From the NCBI GenBank assembly GCA_030674185.1, contig JAPXFY010000026.1, positions 33,858,667 to 33,922,666 on the forward strand: DNA of 64,000 bases, read 5' to 3'. Shown here one piece after another: positions 12,271 through 26,000 of this stretch. Origin of the DNA: Monoplex corrugatus. Lineage: Eukaryota > Mollusca > Gastropoda > Littorinimorpha > Ranellidae. The position numbers and the translations under genes are program-made. Under the pieces are notes generated by a model. That model was not told the origin of the DNA. It saw nothing but the letters and a program-made list of their open reading frames with translations, and made no database searches. Within the stretch, counting starts at the first letter, position 1, and each line of letters begins with the position of its first letter.

Positions 12271-12547
12271 AAGAAGACTCAAGCATAACAGAGATGAGTG
12301 AGAACACTATCTCCATTTTTGATTAATGAATTGTCTATTCTTTGTCTTCAAAACAGTTTCTCCTCAAATAAGTTTGGTTTGGTTGTTCTTTGTCCATCAG
12401 TTAACTGTTTAACTGTCAGCTTTTTGCTGTCTATATGTATACCATGCTCACAGTTGTTTGCTAAATGTTTCTTTTGGTAAGCTTATGTAATCACCATGTA
12501 AAACACATAACAAATCACATGCAGGAAATTAGAGTTTTTATTTCTAT

Positions 12548-12762
12548 TCCTCTGACTTTTTGCTTTTGCTTGATTGTTGACAATTTCAACTGTACCAAAA
12601 CTAAGCAAAACCAACATTTCAACACAAACACTTGTCGCTGGAAAGACAAATTTCTCTGACTTTTTGCTTTTGCCTGATTGTTGACAATTTCAATTGCACC
12701 AAATCTAAACAAAACCAACATTTCAACACAAAGTTTTGTTGGAAAGACAAACAAACAGCCTT
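12548..12762. repeat. Tandem duplication, two copies of about 110 bp
   Basis: Both copies run from CTCTGACTTTTTGCTTTTGC through TTGTTGACAATTTCAA and CAACATTTCAACACAAA to GGAAAGACAAA. No coding meaning seen. Confidence 0.85.
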
Positions 12763-12769
12763 GTATGCA

Positions 12770-15700
12770 AAATTAAAACACCTCCATGCTCTAGTTTTTT
12801 TTTCTTTCAGATAAAACTGATTCAAGGAAGCAAAATTTGACTGTCTGAGGGCAACTGCACTGCAGTCAATACATCTTTTCAGAAAACAGCCATTGGAGTA
12901 GATAGTTGTGCCAAAAGGATTAAAATATTTTGAGATTTCAATCTCTTGACAGCGATTCAACTTTCTGCATTTTTGCACAAAACACAATACAGTGACCTCC
13001 TTCCAAGTACAATAAAAATCTACACGTTTTCTACATAGGCCCCTATCCACTTTTTCTTTAATAAACAAAATAATTATACAAAGCATCTTAAATCTGAAAT
13101 TGGCTTTCCCAACATTTGCCCCCAACTCTCTTAAAAATAATCGATCTGCCTCTAAATTTTGTTGGTCTCAGCGTCAATAGAAAACAGAAATTGAATATGT
13201 GGATGCATGAAGCATGTCTCTCTGTCTCTCCTAGTCATATGGTACCGGTAATATTTTTATCAATGACTTTTCCTTCCTTCTTCATCTTGGCATTTTGTCT
13301 CTTTGTGACCCTGTTGTTGATAAATCTAACAGATAACAGGCATTCCTAAACACACTTTGTATGTGTATGCAAACAGAACACCAAATATTCAAGTTAAGAT
13401 CCTGTACATCATAGCATACGCACACAAATTATTACACAAGCTGAAGATCTTGTAAGTCATGTCACTGGTTGGTTTGTAGAAACACAAGACCGTCCAGTAT
13501 GCATGCCCACCACAGAAACAGACAGTGCACCAACCTAGAGGAATGTAGTCAGCTACCTTAACAGCCTGAGTTCTCCATGTCACATTAAAAATTCTCATTA
13601 TGAGTAAAGTGCAGTGAGTCCACACGAGCTTGCTACACAAGAATGAATGATAATGTAACATACATAAACTGACCTCTTGATACCTAAAACATATTACCCA
13701 GTTTTGTTCATTTTGCGACAAGAATGTGGTCCTCCTAGTCCAATGCTTTGTCTTTATTGCTGGACATCTTACCAGTCTAAAAGTTTTCAACAGTCATCTT
13801 CCTTTGTCAATATATTGTACATATCAAAAGAACAACACAAAGAATGCCAAAATGATTTTGATCTGAAACAGACAAACAGACTTACAGCCCAATCTGCTGG
13901 AAATGTATGGCCAACAGATAAGTCCTGGGTTGATTCTAGGACACAAGTACAACTGTTCTTCCCAAACCTCTGCACTTCAAGACTGTTCTTCCCCAACCTC
14001 TGCACTTCGAGACTATCACAAAAGCGTCATGTAATTACCAGTCATTCAGATTTTCACACAAAAATGTTAGTTAACAAAGCTAGTCCCATTCAGACAGAGC
14101 TCTCTATGAGCAGTCTGTGCACACCTGACTTCTGATTATATAAACAAAGCAATACAACAACAATAACAAGAAGTAATCAAATGAACACACACAAGCACAC
14201 ACATGTATTCACTAACACACAAACACACACAACATACTCTTGCTCTCTCTCTTTCTCTCTCTAAAACACACACACAATGCACACACATTAAAAATAAAAG
14301 GCTCTGGCATTCACTCTCCATAACAAAAGTACCAAACACTTTTGGTTGAAAAAAAAAAGTGCAACTGAGCAGATTAGAACAAAACAGATGAAAATCAAAT
14401 TACTACAAAGAATAAATAAAAACATGACGTAGCTATTCAGAATTACAATAAGAAATCATAAGAATAATTAGTAATAACAAAGCGCTTAAGAATTTGCGAC
14501 TTTTCATAACACACACATCCGCAAAATACCCTCCCACAAGTATGGGCGCACACACTCGCACCTGTTGTCTGACATGCAGATTCATACACAGACACACATA
14601 TAATTATGCATATGCACAAAACACACCAAAAAAAACAAACCTAATAACACAAACGACAAAAGTACGTCAGCAGCACGGGAGGGTTTAGGAAATGGGCACT
14701 AATGAAAGACTGCTTGAAGACAAACATTTTGAGATTCCATTTGAATGAAGACAGTGACAGTTACAGGCAAGTGAGATCCAGATTTTAACAGCGGAAAGAA
14801 AAAAAGCTCTCCCATCATGCTTGTCTCTTTTAAATATCAGGATCTGAAAAGTTGCCACCACCAGCAGAATGGAGAAACTGAGACAGAACAGAGATTTGCA
14901 CAGTTCCAAAAGGTACTGGGTGCCATTCTGAAAATGATTTGATCGCAAACACAGGCAGCTTTGTACTTAATTCATTGTTGACGGGTAGCCAGTGTAATTC
15001 TTTAAGAAGAGGTGTGCAGCTTTGAGATTGTTTTGATTTAAAAATCAGTTTAACAGCAATGGACTACTTCATTAAGACCTATCAGCTGATGAATACTAAC
15101 TGAGCAGTCTTTGCCAAGGATGGGCACTCAATCAAGTACCTAGCTCATACAATATCATGATCTTTCTGCACCTATCTACACTCATTCACACATCACCAAA
15201 AGACACCTATAAATAACACATCATGAATATACAAAGTTTGTAAACTCCCAGTGTATCATTAATAGTACTACATAAACTTTCTAAAATCTATTTTAAAAGA
15301 ATCTGGGAAAGGGTTGAACACTTGTTGGAGTCACGTACACATGTATTACTTGTGCAAATACAAGACTGACTCAAAATGTAATATTTCATGGTGCTGATGA
15401 AAATGTGTACACTGATCAGACATTTTGATCTATTTATCCTTCAAGGGAAAATAAATGCAAATTTAAAAAAACCTCCTCCAAATAGAATTTCTTTTGTAAA
15501 ATATCTTACAACAATATACCATGTAGAAGAATATAATGCAAAACTGACTTCCAACTTGTACGCTTTTAGAGGGAAATGGATGTCATATTAATTAACATGG
15601 TTTTTTTTCCTTTCTTTTAACTTAGCCATGCATGTTTATGATGTTTGTGAAATGATTCCATTTCATAAATCTGTTTAGTTACTTTAAAAAGTACAGACTG

Positions 15701-17333
15701 TTTCTATGGGCTCTGAAGTTTAAATCCCCTGTGGTCACTATCTTTGCAAACAGTTAAATTTTATGTGTGCTTTCCATCTTTAAAAAGAACAAGAACAAAT
15801 TCGAAGGAAAGTAAACTTTTAATCATTTGTTTCTAATTCAGTATTTCTTCATATCACATCATTTCTTTTTGACTTCATTTGGGATTATTTGTTATCATCA
15901 CATAAGCTAAATGGTTATCGCTTGATCATGACCACCAACACAAAATTGTATCACTGGAATCAATGAAGTTTTCTGAGCTAAATATTCAGCTAAATATTTA
16001 GCACTTTTCATGGCTTACAGAGAAAATTCCTTTTTTGAGGGTATGCAGAAAGTGTCTGAAGATCAATAAAAAAAATTCTGCACACAAGTTTAAACGACAG
16101 ATTCTGAAGAAATACATTCATGGAAGATGAATTCTGTATGACTTCATTAAATATCTCTCAGGCACTGATAATTGTCTCAGTTTCTAGGAGTAAACAAACA
16201 AAGAGAAAATGTAACTCTACTGTCTTAATACAGTAGCAACCATAAACAAAGACAATTCAGTCTTTTCCATTTCACACATTTACTGTCTCCTTACCCAAAA
16301 ATTAAACAGAGTTTAAGCCTTATTTCAAACTTGACTGACATGTTCACACCAAGTAAACCTTCAATAACACACCACACACACACACACAATTACACAGATA
16401 TGCGTGTGCACAAACACACTCAAGCATGCACACGCACACACACACACACACACACATACATGTAGGCCTACACTGCACAGATATGCGCATGCACATATGT
16501 TCACACGCACGCACACACACACTCAACCTTCTACCGATCTCTGATGAACATGATTTAGAAAGGAATGATGATGACGACTCAACAGTCGTCTGTCTGTTAA
16601 AAACGAGACATGGCCACAAACAGGTCAAACCAGTGTCACCTCAACGATACTGTGGTCCCACGAGGATTTTTCTTTGATGGCCTCATTAATACTGTGAAAA
16701 GAAATGTGATACTCGTTCACTCATGCTGCTAGCAGCCAGTTGAGAGGAACTGTCATAAAGGAAACATAACTCTGTTAAATATCTTCTAACTGCTTAAACT
16801 AGTGTGACAAAACTTTTTCAAGCATTCATCTTTACCTGATTTCCTGAATCCTTCACATGTTAAAAATAATACTGTGTTGTAACTTCTTCAATTATAAGAC
16901 TGAGTCACAGCATTCCAAGTTCTAAGATTATATCACAGCACCACCACCATAACCAACCAAAAAAACCCAAACAAACAAAAAAACAAAAACCAATAAAAAG
17001 CAAAGTTATTGCCTGACTCTTCTCTCAATTTCTAGGAAGCCATACTTACTTACAGAGGAGAAATTCTGGGAAAACAATGAATATTCAGGAAATGCCAACT
17101 GGTGTATGGCATAAACATGTCAAAATAACTGACAATAAAACCGGTCACACCATTCTTAATTCTTATATTTCATGTCATAATTGATTGAGACAAAAAAGAA
17201 ATGCATCACTGTCTCATAGAACCAATGGGAAAGAACTGGGGCTTAAAAAAAACAAAAAAACGTGATTTGAAAATGACAGTCTACAACACACTGAACTAGC
17301 TAGACAAACACTGCAGGTGTGTACAGCCAGTGA
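12770..17333. other. 3' flank and probable 3' UTR region of ACBD6
   Basis: No coding exon found in either strand. 13440-13560 matches a SINE-core module (GATCTTGTAAGTCATGTCA). 13960-14015 has a 31-bp tandem duplication. Short CA/GA tracts lie at 14180-14290 and 16370-16530. Several TTTATT motifs could be minus-strand poly(A) signals; I could not choose one, so the ACBD6 3' end is open. Confidence 0.4.
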
Positions 17334-17482
17334 TTATCCCAGGCCTGGGTTTCCCTGCAGCAAAGTCTTCATGTCATCTGACGCCACGTCTGACGGTGTG
17401 CTGCCATCACTGTCGGCCAGTGTGATGTCTGCGTCACGTGACATTAACAGCTGCACCATGTTTCCATGCTCACAGGACACCG
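17334..17482 (-). CDS. ACBD6: ACBD6 coding exon 7 (last ankyrin unit, stop)
   Basis: 149-nt coding part, acceptor atgctttcag|CGGTGT. Encodes VSCEHGNMVQLLMSRDADIT, then DSDGSTPSDVAS and a C-terminus ending QGNPGLG before TAA. The two leading bases complete Ala214 from exon 6. Confidence 0.92.
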
Positions 17483-18874
17483 CTGAAAGCATACAACAGG
17501 TCTAATGAGGCTTTTAAGATTTAAAAAAAATCTTTTTCTTAAAAATGTGCGTGTGTGTGTGTGCATGCGTGTGTGTGTGTGCGTGTGTGTCAGTACCAGT
17601 GGTGCCCCAAAAAGGAGTTTAGTTACAAGAATAAAATCTGGCACACATATGCACATGCATTTCAGAAGGCGGTATTTGAGATACAGCCCTTGATGTAATG
17701 TTTCATATGACGTCATAAGGTTTCAATACCTCATAGCACCATTTTCTGATTAAAACGGATGACTCAGCATCACGAGCCATAATTTCATTTTGACGGGAAA
17801 AAAGTCAGACTAGAAGAGAAACCTATGATGAATGGGCGAAGATCTATGGGGAGGATTCATCTTACCATTCAACAGATTAGAAATGGCATAAGCCATTGTG
17901 GAGTGAAAGGCTTTCATGAAAACCAACATAGCAGAAGACCAAAAACGGCCAATAACCAGGTAAACGTTAACAGAGTTCTGGACATGGTCATGGCTGATAG
18001 ACATGTGACAATTCATGATATTGCTAACACCTTAACTTGATGGCAACGCTCCGCAGCTATAGCTGCAGAGCTCTGTGTCTCGATTGCAACGCTCTGCAGC
18101 TATAGCTGCGGAGATGTTATGGTTTTTTTTTACCAAGACTACTTGATACTATAATAAGGGAGATTATACTAAGTAGATTTCTTTCCCTTTGACCGTAGGA
18201 GACTGTTAGAACTCTATTTTTGGCTTGTTTTCACAGTACCCGAAACAAAGGAATTTCGAAGAGTCAAAAGACTCTACGCCCGTATTTAACCATTTTTGGG
18301 ACAAAATATTCATAAAAGCAGAACTCATAGTGACTTCCAGTGAAGACTGTATATCCTGTGACATGTTAAGTGCAGTTCTGTAACATGGATTTTTAATGGA
18401 TTACAAGCAGCAGTTTGATAAGTCATGTGTGTGTACATCCGGAACTTTTCTTTTTTTGCTCAATGGTAAACCAGAAAAAAAAGCATGCATAAACAAGCGG
18501 TCTGCAAAGTTACAAAGTAGACATAATAATAATAATAATAATAATAATATATTTTATTTATATAGCGCAAAATCTTGATAAAATCAAATCTAAGCGCTGA
18601 GCGTATACATGCATACATACCTACATACATATGAGCGTATACATGCATACATACATGCTTACATACTTACATACATAAATCTAAGCTGAGCGTATACATG
18701 CATACATACATACATACATAAATCTAAGCGTATACATACATACATACATACATACGCACATGCATACATAATAATTACAATATTTATATAGCGCAAATCT
18801 CGACAAAATCAAATCCAAGCGCCGAAAAGACACACACGCACACACGCACGCACGCACATACACGCACACACACA

Positions 18875-18912
<38 letters not shown>

Positions 18913-21900
18913 CATGGCCACAAATGGGGAGAAAAGAATAAAAGCAATAAAAGCAAGAATAAAACCAATGGAAAACCACAGAGAGCACATCATATACAAT
19001 TATATATTAAAACAAAGTGATTCCCCTCCGAGCGGAGACAGGCTGCAGAGGGGGGTTGAGTGAGGTTAGGATTTTATGCAGAGGAGAAAAGGTGAGTTTT
19101 GAGAGCGGACTTGAAGGAGGCAAAAGTAGGTTGCTGACGGACTGAGAGAGGAAGTTTGTTCCAGGAGAGTGGACCAGAAACAGAGAAGGCTCGTGGACCA
19201 TAGGTATTGAGCTTAGTGCGTGGAAAGCGAAAAGTCAGAGGATCGGAGGCAGAGCGGAGGGTATGTGAGGGAACATAGATCTCAAGTAGGCTTGACAGGT
19301 AATCGGGGGCTGCGTTATTGAGGCTTTTGTAGCACATGGTGTCTAGTTTGTACTGTATGCGCTTTGATACAGGGAGCCAGTGAAGTTGTGCCAGGAGAGG
19401 AGATATGTGGTCAGCTTTTTTCTTTTTGAGTACAAGGCGTACAGCATTGTTTTGAATGCGCTGTAGGATGTGTGAATGGTGGAGGCAGGAAGACCAGACA
19501 GGAGTGAATTGCAATAGTCAATGCGAGACATTATGAAGGAGAGAACGAGTTTTGCAGTTGTTTCGACAGAGAGATACTTCCTGATCAGGCTTATACGATG
19601 ACCTTTGAAAACATACATAACAGGATAGGTTTACTGTCGTTGGATATTCTCCATAATTTTCTAAAAAGTACCAAAAACTGTGCATCTCAAGAGTTTCAGC
19701 AGCCATTTTAGGGCGCGTCTCCAAAGAGTTAAGCATCCCTCATATCAGCATTAATAAAAATCTCACTAGTGAACTGCAAATGACATAGGTCTCAGCACTG
19801 TGGATGCCAAATCTTCTAATTCATCATGTCCCAAGACGATCTGCAACATTTTGAAGCTGATCCACCAGGTTTTACTGACCAATTTGTTAAAGCTGATGAA
19901 ACATGGGTCCACCACACTACACAATGGAATAAAAAGCAATCAATGCTGTTGAAGCATCCTCATTCGCCCCTCCAAAGAAGGCATGGGTCACAACTTCTTC
20001 TGGCAAGGTGTTGGTAACTGTTTTCTGGGATGATGATTGAATTTTGTCTGTGGACTACCTTGAAAAGGATCTGACAATCAACAAGAATAACATTCTTTCT
20101 TGCTAGGTCAACTTTGATCATTTATCATCACAAAATGCAAAGGAAAGATAACATGAGGTGTGTTGTTTAACCAAGACAATGCACCAGCACACAAGTCCTC
20201 TGTTGCCATGGATACCATCCATGAATTGGTTTTGAAATCACTGACCATTCTATTCACCAGACCTTTCCCCCTCAGATTACCTCTTGTTTCCAAATTTAAA
20301 AAAAAGAAAAATCCGGCTGAGCAAAGGTTTGATTGCGACAATGATGTTATGGTGTTATGGACACAGTAAACGCCTACCTCCAGGTGCTCCCAAAGATCTC
20401 CTGAAGCGGCACTAAAGTGCTGCAGTGGCACTGGAGAAAAAATGTGGAGTTGGGAGGGGACTATGTTGAAAAATAACAGGTGAAAAAAAAATCCTATCAA
20501 CTCTCCTTCATATCAAGGCCGAGAACTTTTGGGACATCCCTTGTATGTGTGTCTGTCTGTGACAAAAGTGTGTGGACACAAGTTTCTCAGCTCTTTATGG
20601 GAGACTCTCTACCAAACTTGGGTCAAAGGTGCAGACTGCTGAGGAGTTGCAAAAAGGTAAATCTGAAAGGTAAGGCACTATGGTAAATTCACACAGACTA
20701 TGAGTGCCTTAACCCCTAGCTGTTCACAAGCCCGCAACCGCCCTGCGAAAAAAATGTGCCCTACCTTTTCCGGCACACATGTGGGGAATTTCCATCACTA
20801 CTGGCCTTGCTGTCTTATCGCGCATGTGGTTAGAATCTTGGTCAGTCTCGCGTTGAATGTTCTAGAAATAGTACAAGCATTCTGGGATGGAAGGAACTTT
20901 CCATTCACTACTGAAAGACTTAGTTACTAATGCTGTGCTACGTGCTTTCATTCACAACTGTGAGCGTGGGAAAGATGGCGAGTTTCAGCGAACAAGACGA
21001 ATTTGTGGATTACACTGAAGCAGAGTTGCAGGAATTTTTTAGAGAAATTGATCGTTTAGAAATTGAAGAAGAAGATGAAGAAGAAAAGGAAGATGTAGAG
21101 TCGGATGTTGAAGTAGGTGGTGATGGTGAAGATGGAAATGACAGTGACATAGACGACGATGTACCGCTGGCTGCACTGGTGCAGGCATGGCGACCGGTGA
21201 CACGTGGCAGTCAAGTCAGGGAATTTTCACAAGTTGTTGGGCCTAAACATTCGCTGCCCGCTGATGCGAAACCAATAGACTATTTTTTGTTTGTTTCTGC
21301 CACTAGAATTTTTTGTCAGTGCTGCTGAAGAGACCAACAACTACGCTGGTCAGAAGATTGCGGCAAAGGGGCAACCTGACCCACTTTGGAAAGAGACGAC
21401 AGCTGATGAAATCAGGGCATACCTGGCTATTCTCATCATGATGGGGCTAAAACATCAGTCCCGTCTATGGTGCTACTGGTCAACTTTCTGTCCGGGACTG
21501 TTTCCGAGACTATCATGCGCTAAACACCACGACACAGGCTACAACCAGCGCTTGTGACACCACTGGTGACACTGCCACTGACAATGACGGTGACAATCAC
21601 AGTAACGATGACAACATCTCACCATCATCACAGTAGCTGCAAAGTTGCTGTATAGGCACATATGTGTAAATAGTGTATAGGGAATGAAATCTGTAGACGA
21701 CCATGTACAAAATATCTTTGTAAAACACTTCTGTTTCTTTGTTTATGTTCATTTGGTGACATCGTGACAATTCTTTTCTGTGACATTTGTGTTGTGCCTG
21801 TGTGTTGGATACTATACTGGAGGAGCAGAGACAGCGTCGGGTAGGACAGGTGTTGTGTGTACAACTAACAAATGTTTTTTAGACAATAGAGCTTGTTTGT

Positions 21901-23012
21901 ATGCTAACCATTGTATTGTCACCATAAAAATACCTCTGTGACATCTTTGGTGACAGGGACACGCACACTAGACCCAGGACACACAAAACCACATGCAAAT
22001 CAAACTATGGACACTTGTGTATATGTATGCTAAAAATCTTTCTTCTGTTCTTTCAAACAAGTGAATGGCAATATGTTTGTCAGCATGACTGTATTCGGAT
22101 GAAAAAATGTCAGAAAAATGCGAATACTAGGAGCTAGCTTTACATCTAGCAGTGCGAATGCGAAAGGGTTAAACTGGTACTTTTCAAAGGTGTGTGAACA
22201 GCATTTTCACAGATTATGTCGCAGATGGCACTTAGAATAATCAGTTACTGCCCCTCCGTCATGTTTCAACAGTTCAGCAAGGATGTTGTCAATACCTGCA
22301 GCCTTACATTTCAGCAATTACACAGCTGCTCAACTTCCTCACAGAGTACCTGGAAATCTGTCTGATGAATCTTGTAATGGTGGCACACTGATTATTTGTT
22401 TTGTATGTGTATGCACACAAAACATCCAAGTATTGGAAGTTACAGATCCTTTTAATCATGTCAGTCTGGTGGCTTATTAAGGAAACACGAAGACACCCAG
22501 AATGCACACCCACCTAAAACAGTGTATGCAGACTGTGCAGCAACATGCAGCCTGTACAATGTGGGCAAAACAACATACATACATGCAACTGAGAAAATCT
22601 CAAACCTAAAGAAGCAAACAAACAAAAACACCACACACACATACAACAAAAACAATGAACTCTATTTACTTTGTATTACTATCAACATTCACATTGTAAA
22701 ACATCTGATATACATATAATTTTAAAAAAGATTTAGCGAAGAAAACTTACCATAATGTAAGGCTGTCTGACCCTCACAATCCTATTGAAAAGACAAACAG
22801 CGCTCATTGTAGGCAAACAAACAAAAGATGATGGAGGATGTAAAAACAATGGTGAAGAATAGCTTTGTCAGTTTTATTAATTAAAATTGAAAAATTACAG
22901 TCTCAGACTCTAACCCATGCAGTCTCTCTCTCTCATCTCTCTCTCTTTGTCTGTCTGTCTGTCTCCCCCCCCCTCTCTCTTTCTCAACACACACACACTC
23001 ACACATACACAA

Positions 23013-23050
<38 letters not shown>

Positions 23051-26000
23051 ACTCACTCACACATGCGCACACACACACACACATGCATGCGCGCGCACAC
23101 ATACACATGCATGCGCGCACATACACACATGCAGCGCGCACACACACACAACACGCGCGCACACACACACATTCAATTAACAAAATGTACATGAAAGATC
23201 TTAACATTTATATAAAGTATTTTTTATTCCTAATCCTAAGACATAAACTCTATCACCAGGAGTGTTGTGTGTGTACGTGAAAATGCACACATGTATGTCA
23301 AGATCCACACTACTGGAAAAAACAAGGCTGAATGGGGAATGCCACATCCTTAAACAGATTTATAATATATTCATGTATTCGTTTATCTTGTGAGTTTCAT
23401 AATATTCATCATTTCTTAAATGAAATAAAGTTGGTTTCTTGCGAAAGAAGTTTCTACTAATATTTTGCGAATTTATTTTTTGTGTTTAACTTTGGCCAAA
23501 TTGAAGACATGCTCAGATGTGGTTATTTTGCAAGTCTCTTCTGGGTAGCACAATTTGCTCCACACAAATTATTTGAGTGCCTGTGTAGTAATACAAATCA
23601 TCTGTGTTAAGTAACAATCTGAGAAATAAAGAAGAGAAAAACTTGTCTTTTGAAACTTCAAAACTACGCATCACGTACATTACTTTCATATCCAGTTTCA
23701 CTGACCACATTGCAATCTAAGTCTGCGTCACATTGAAATATCAGATGATCCAAGCAATGTGAGGTATCATGGAATACCATTCGATTTTTTTGTCTGTAAA
23801 GAAATTCTACGCTGTTTTTGCAAGCAATGCTTATCACTCTGAATACTTCTCTGAAATCAAACATCAATTCCATCTATAGCACACAAAATGAATTAACTAA
23901 CCCATACGCTACTGCTATTTTAATTTGCTAATGCAGATTTCAGCGCTCCCACAGCAGCCAAACTTGTTAACAGCCAGTCACAATATGCAGCACAGCACAC
24001 CAAATGCATGAGTAAAAAGTATTGGGGTTTCAAAGTTGATCATGTGTGGTCCATTGTATGGTGATGCAGCAAATCCTGATCACCAGGCACACTCATGACT
24101 GGTATTATTACCATGTAACTCCTCCCCTGCAACTGTTTTCCTGTTGTTATTGACCACAGATTCATGTGGTTTTTAACAATTTCAACAAATAAAAAATGCT
24201 CCAAAAGTCTGCCAGTTAGCATACGTAAGTTTGGCTGTTCACAGTAATAAGAGATTATCCACAATATGATAAGAGTTCAGAGTTAGATCTTACTTTAACT
24301 CTCATACTTTTAATTTTTGAACTGCATGTCCTATAAGTAAAAATATTTTCAGCATTGTGGAACTGCACATTTATCTGCACACAAATATCCATATATATAC
24401 ATCGAGAAGCACTGAAAAACAAAGTAAACTTAATAAAAGTGCAAAAAGATGAAAGATGAAAGTGAGATATTTTTATCTTATGTATGGGCCAAGAAAACAA
24501 TGGGAAAGTTGAGGAAGGGAGAAAGACCAAACCAACCAAAAAAACAACAAAAAAGATCACTGTACCTGCTGGTTAACACTGGCTCCAGCATCCAGAAGCA
24601 TGGCTGCCATGTCAACCAAACCACGATCACTGGCCCAATGCAGGAGTCCTATGCCCTGTACACCACAAAAATACACAACTGCATGCATCTTATTTTGTTG
24701 TTGTTGACTTTTTGCATTTTTTCTTTGTTTGTTTGTTTGTTGTTGCTGTCATTGTTCTTCTTCTCTAGACCTAAGGAAAAGGTTTGATAAGAGGGCTGAT
24801 GCAAAAGTCTTGTTAAATTATTAACTTCACAAAACAAAAATGGCCAAGTCCCAACATTTGTGAAATTTTCAGTTCTTCAAAGTAATCTCCTCCTATCTCC
24901 AGACCGAGTTTCAACCTTCTCAGCAAAGAGCCAAACGCGATTTCATAATCTGACAGCGGTTGCAAGATCTTACTGCTCTTCCGAAGTCCGCGATTCGTGA
25001 AAACTTCTTGTCAGCCAGGTTTTGCTTCAGATTGAGAAATAACCACAAGTCACACAGGTCTAAGTCAGGACTGTAGGGTGGGTGAGAAAGAACTTGAATG
25101 GACTCTGCTTTTGTAGATAAGTCACAGTGACCTTGAAATAAGAGGGAAACAGGGAGAATTTTTATAATATTAATCAAAGGACATAACTCTTGAGAATTAT
25201 CTCCCATGTTGAAAAGAACTCAAATCTAACACAGTTTGTGCTACCCATTCAGCTAGCATAGAAGCAGATACAAAGTACAAAAACAGTAAGCTCAGAACAC
25301 TCCTTTTGTACTTTGTATCTGCTTCTATGCTAGCTGAATGGGTAGCGCAAACTGTGTTAGACTTGAGAAGTTCTATACAACATGGGAGATAATTCTCAAG
25401 AGTTATGTCCTTTGATTAATACACAGTGACCTTGGTTTCATGTGCACTTGCACTGTCAAGTAGAAAGAGCGTTTTGCTGTACCCAAATTCAGATATTGCT
25501 CACGTACGGACTGCAAAACTTTAGGCAAAACACTTTCTGCATAACATCTAGCAGTAAAAACAGACTTTTTATACAAAACATCAATCACTACAGAGCCTTG
25601 GGAGTTGAAGAAAATAAGGAAAAGTGTCTTTCAGCTTTGAAAACGGGGCTCAGTACAACTGGTCTTTCGGCATTAGTGAGCATCCACATTTGACTGGACT
25701 GTCTGTTTGGGATGGATAGAAGGTATCCGTGTTTTGTCACCTGTAAGCATGTCACAAACTGGTTTGGGTTTCTCTGGCCCAAGCATTCTAAGCGACTGCA
25801 TATAAACTTTGAATACTTCACCTTTTCTGCCCCTCTGTCAGATGATGTGGTGTCCATCTGGCATCCATTTTCTCAAGATCATACTGCAGGATCCATTCTA
25901 CCGTTACACATGCAACACCATTAGTTTTACTTATTTCATGAACTGAAATATTGGATCCTCTTCAACTACTCTCTTCACAAGCTGAACAGTTTGCCTGTTC

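Larger units (their letters stand above)
17593..20545 (+). pseudogene. Mariner transposase relic, split by a TTAA element
   Basis: The first part (17593-18031) has a degraded tip and the helix-turn-helix end RPKTANNQVNVNRVLDMVMA...IHDIANTL. The second (19733-20545) continues SIPHISINKNLTSELQM and carries DETWVHH (first Asp), FNQDNAPAH (second Asp), SPDLSPSDYLLF (third Asp, D34D spacing) and the end GGDYVEK. The 3' tip GGGACATCCCTTGT faces a similar 5' tip near 17595. Stops (after QMT, in SATF) and a frameshift before SPDLSPSDY make it inactive. Lies in ACBD6 intron 6. Confidence 0.88.

Noticed and set aside
18032..19732. Family T as a Tc1/mariner or hAT MITE
   Set aside because: Target duplication is TTAA and frame repair needs exactly one TTAA removed; TA or 8-bp duplications do not fit.
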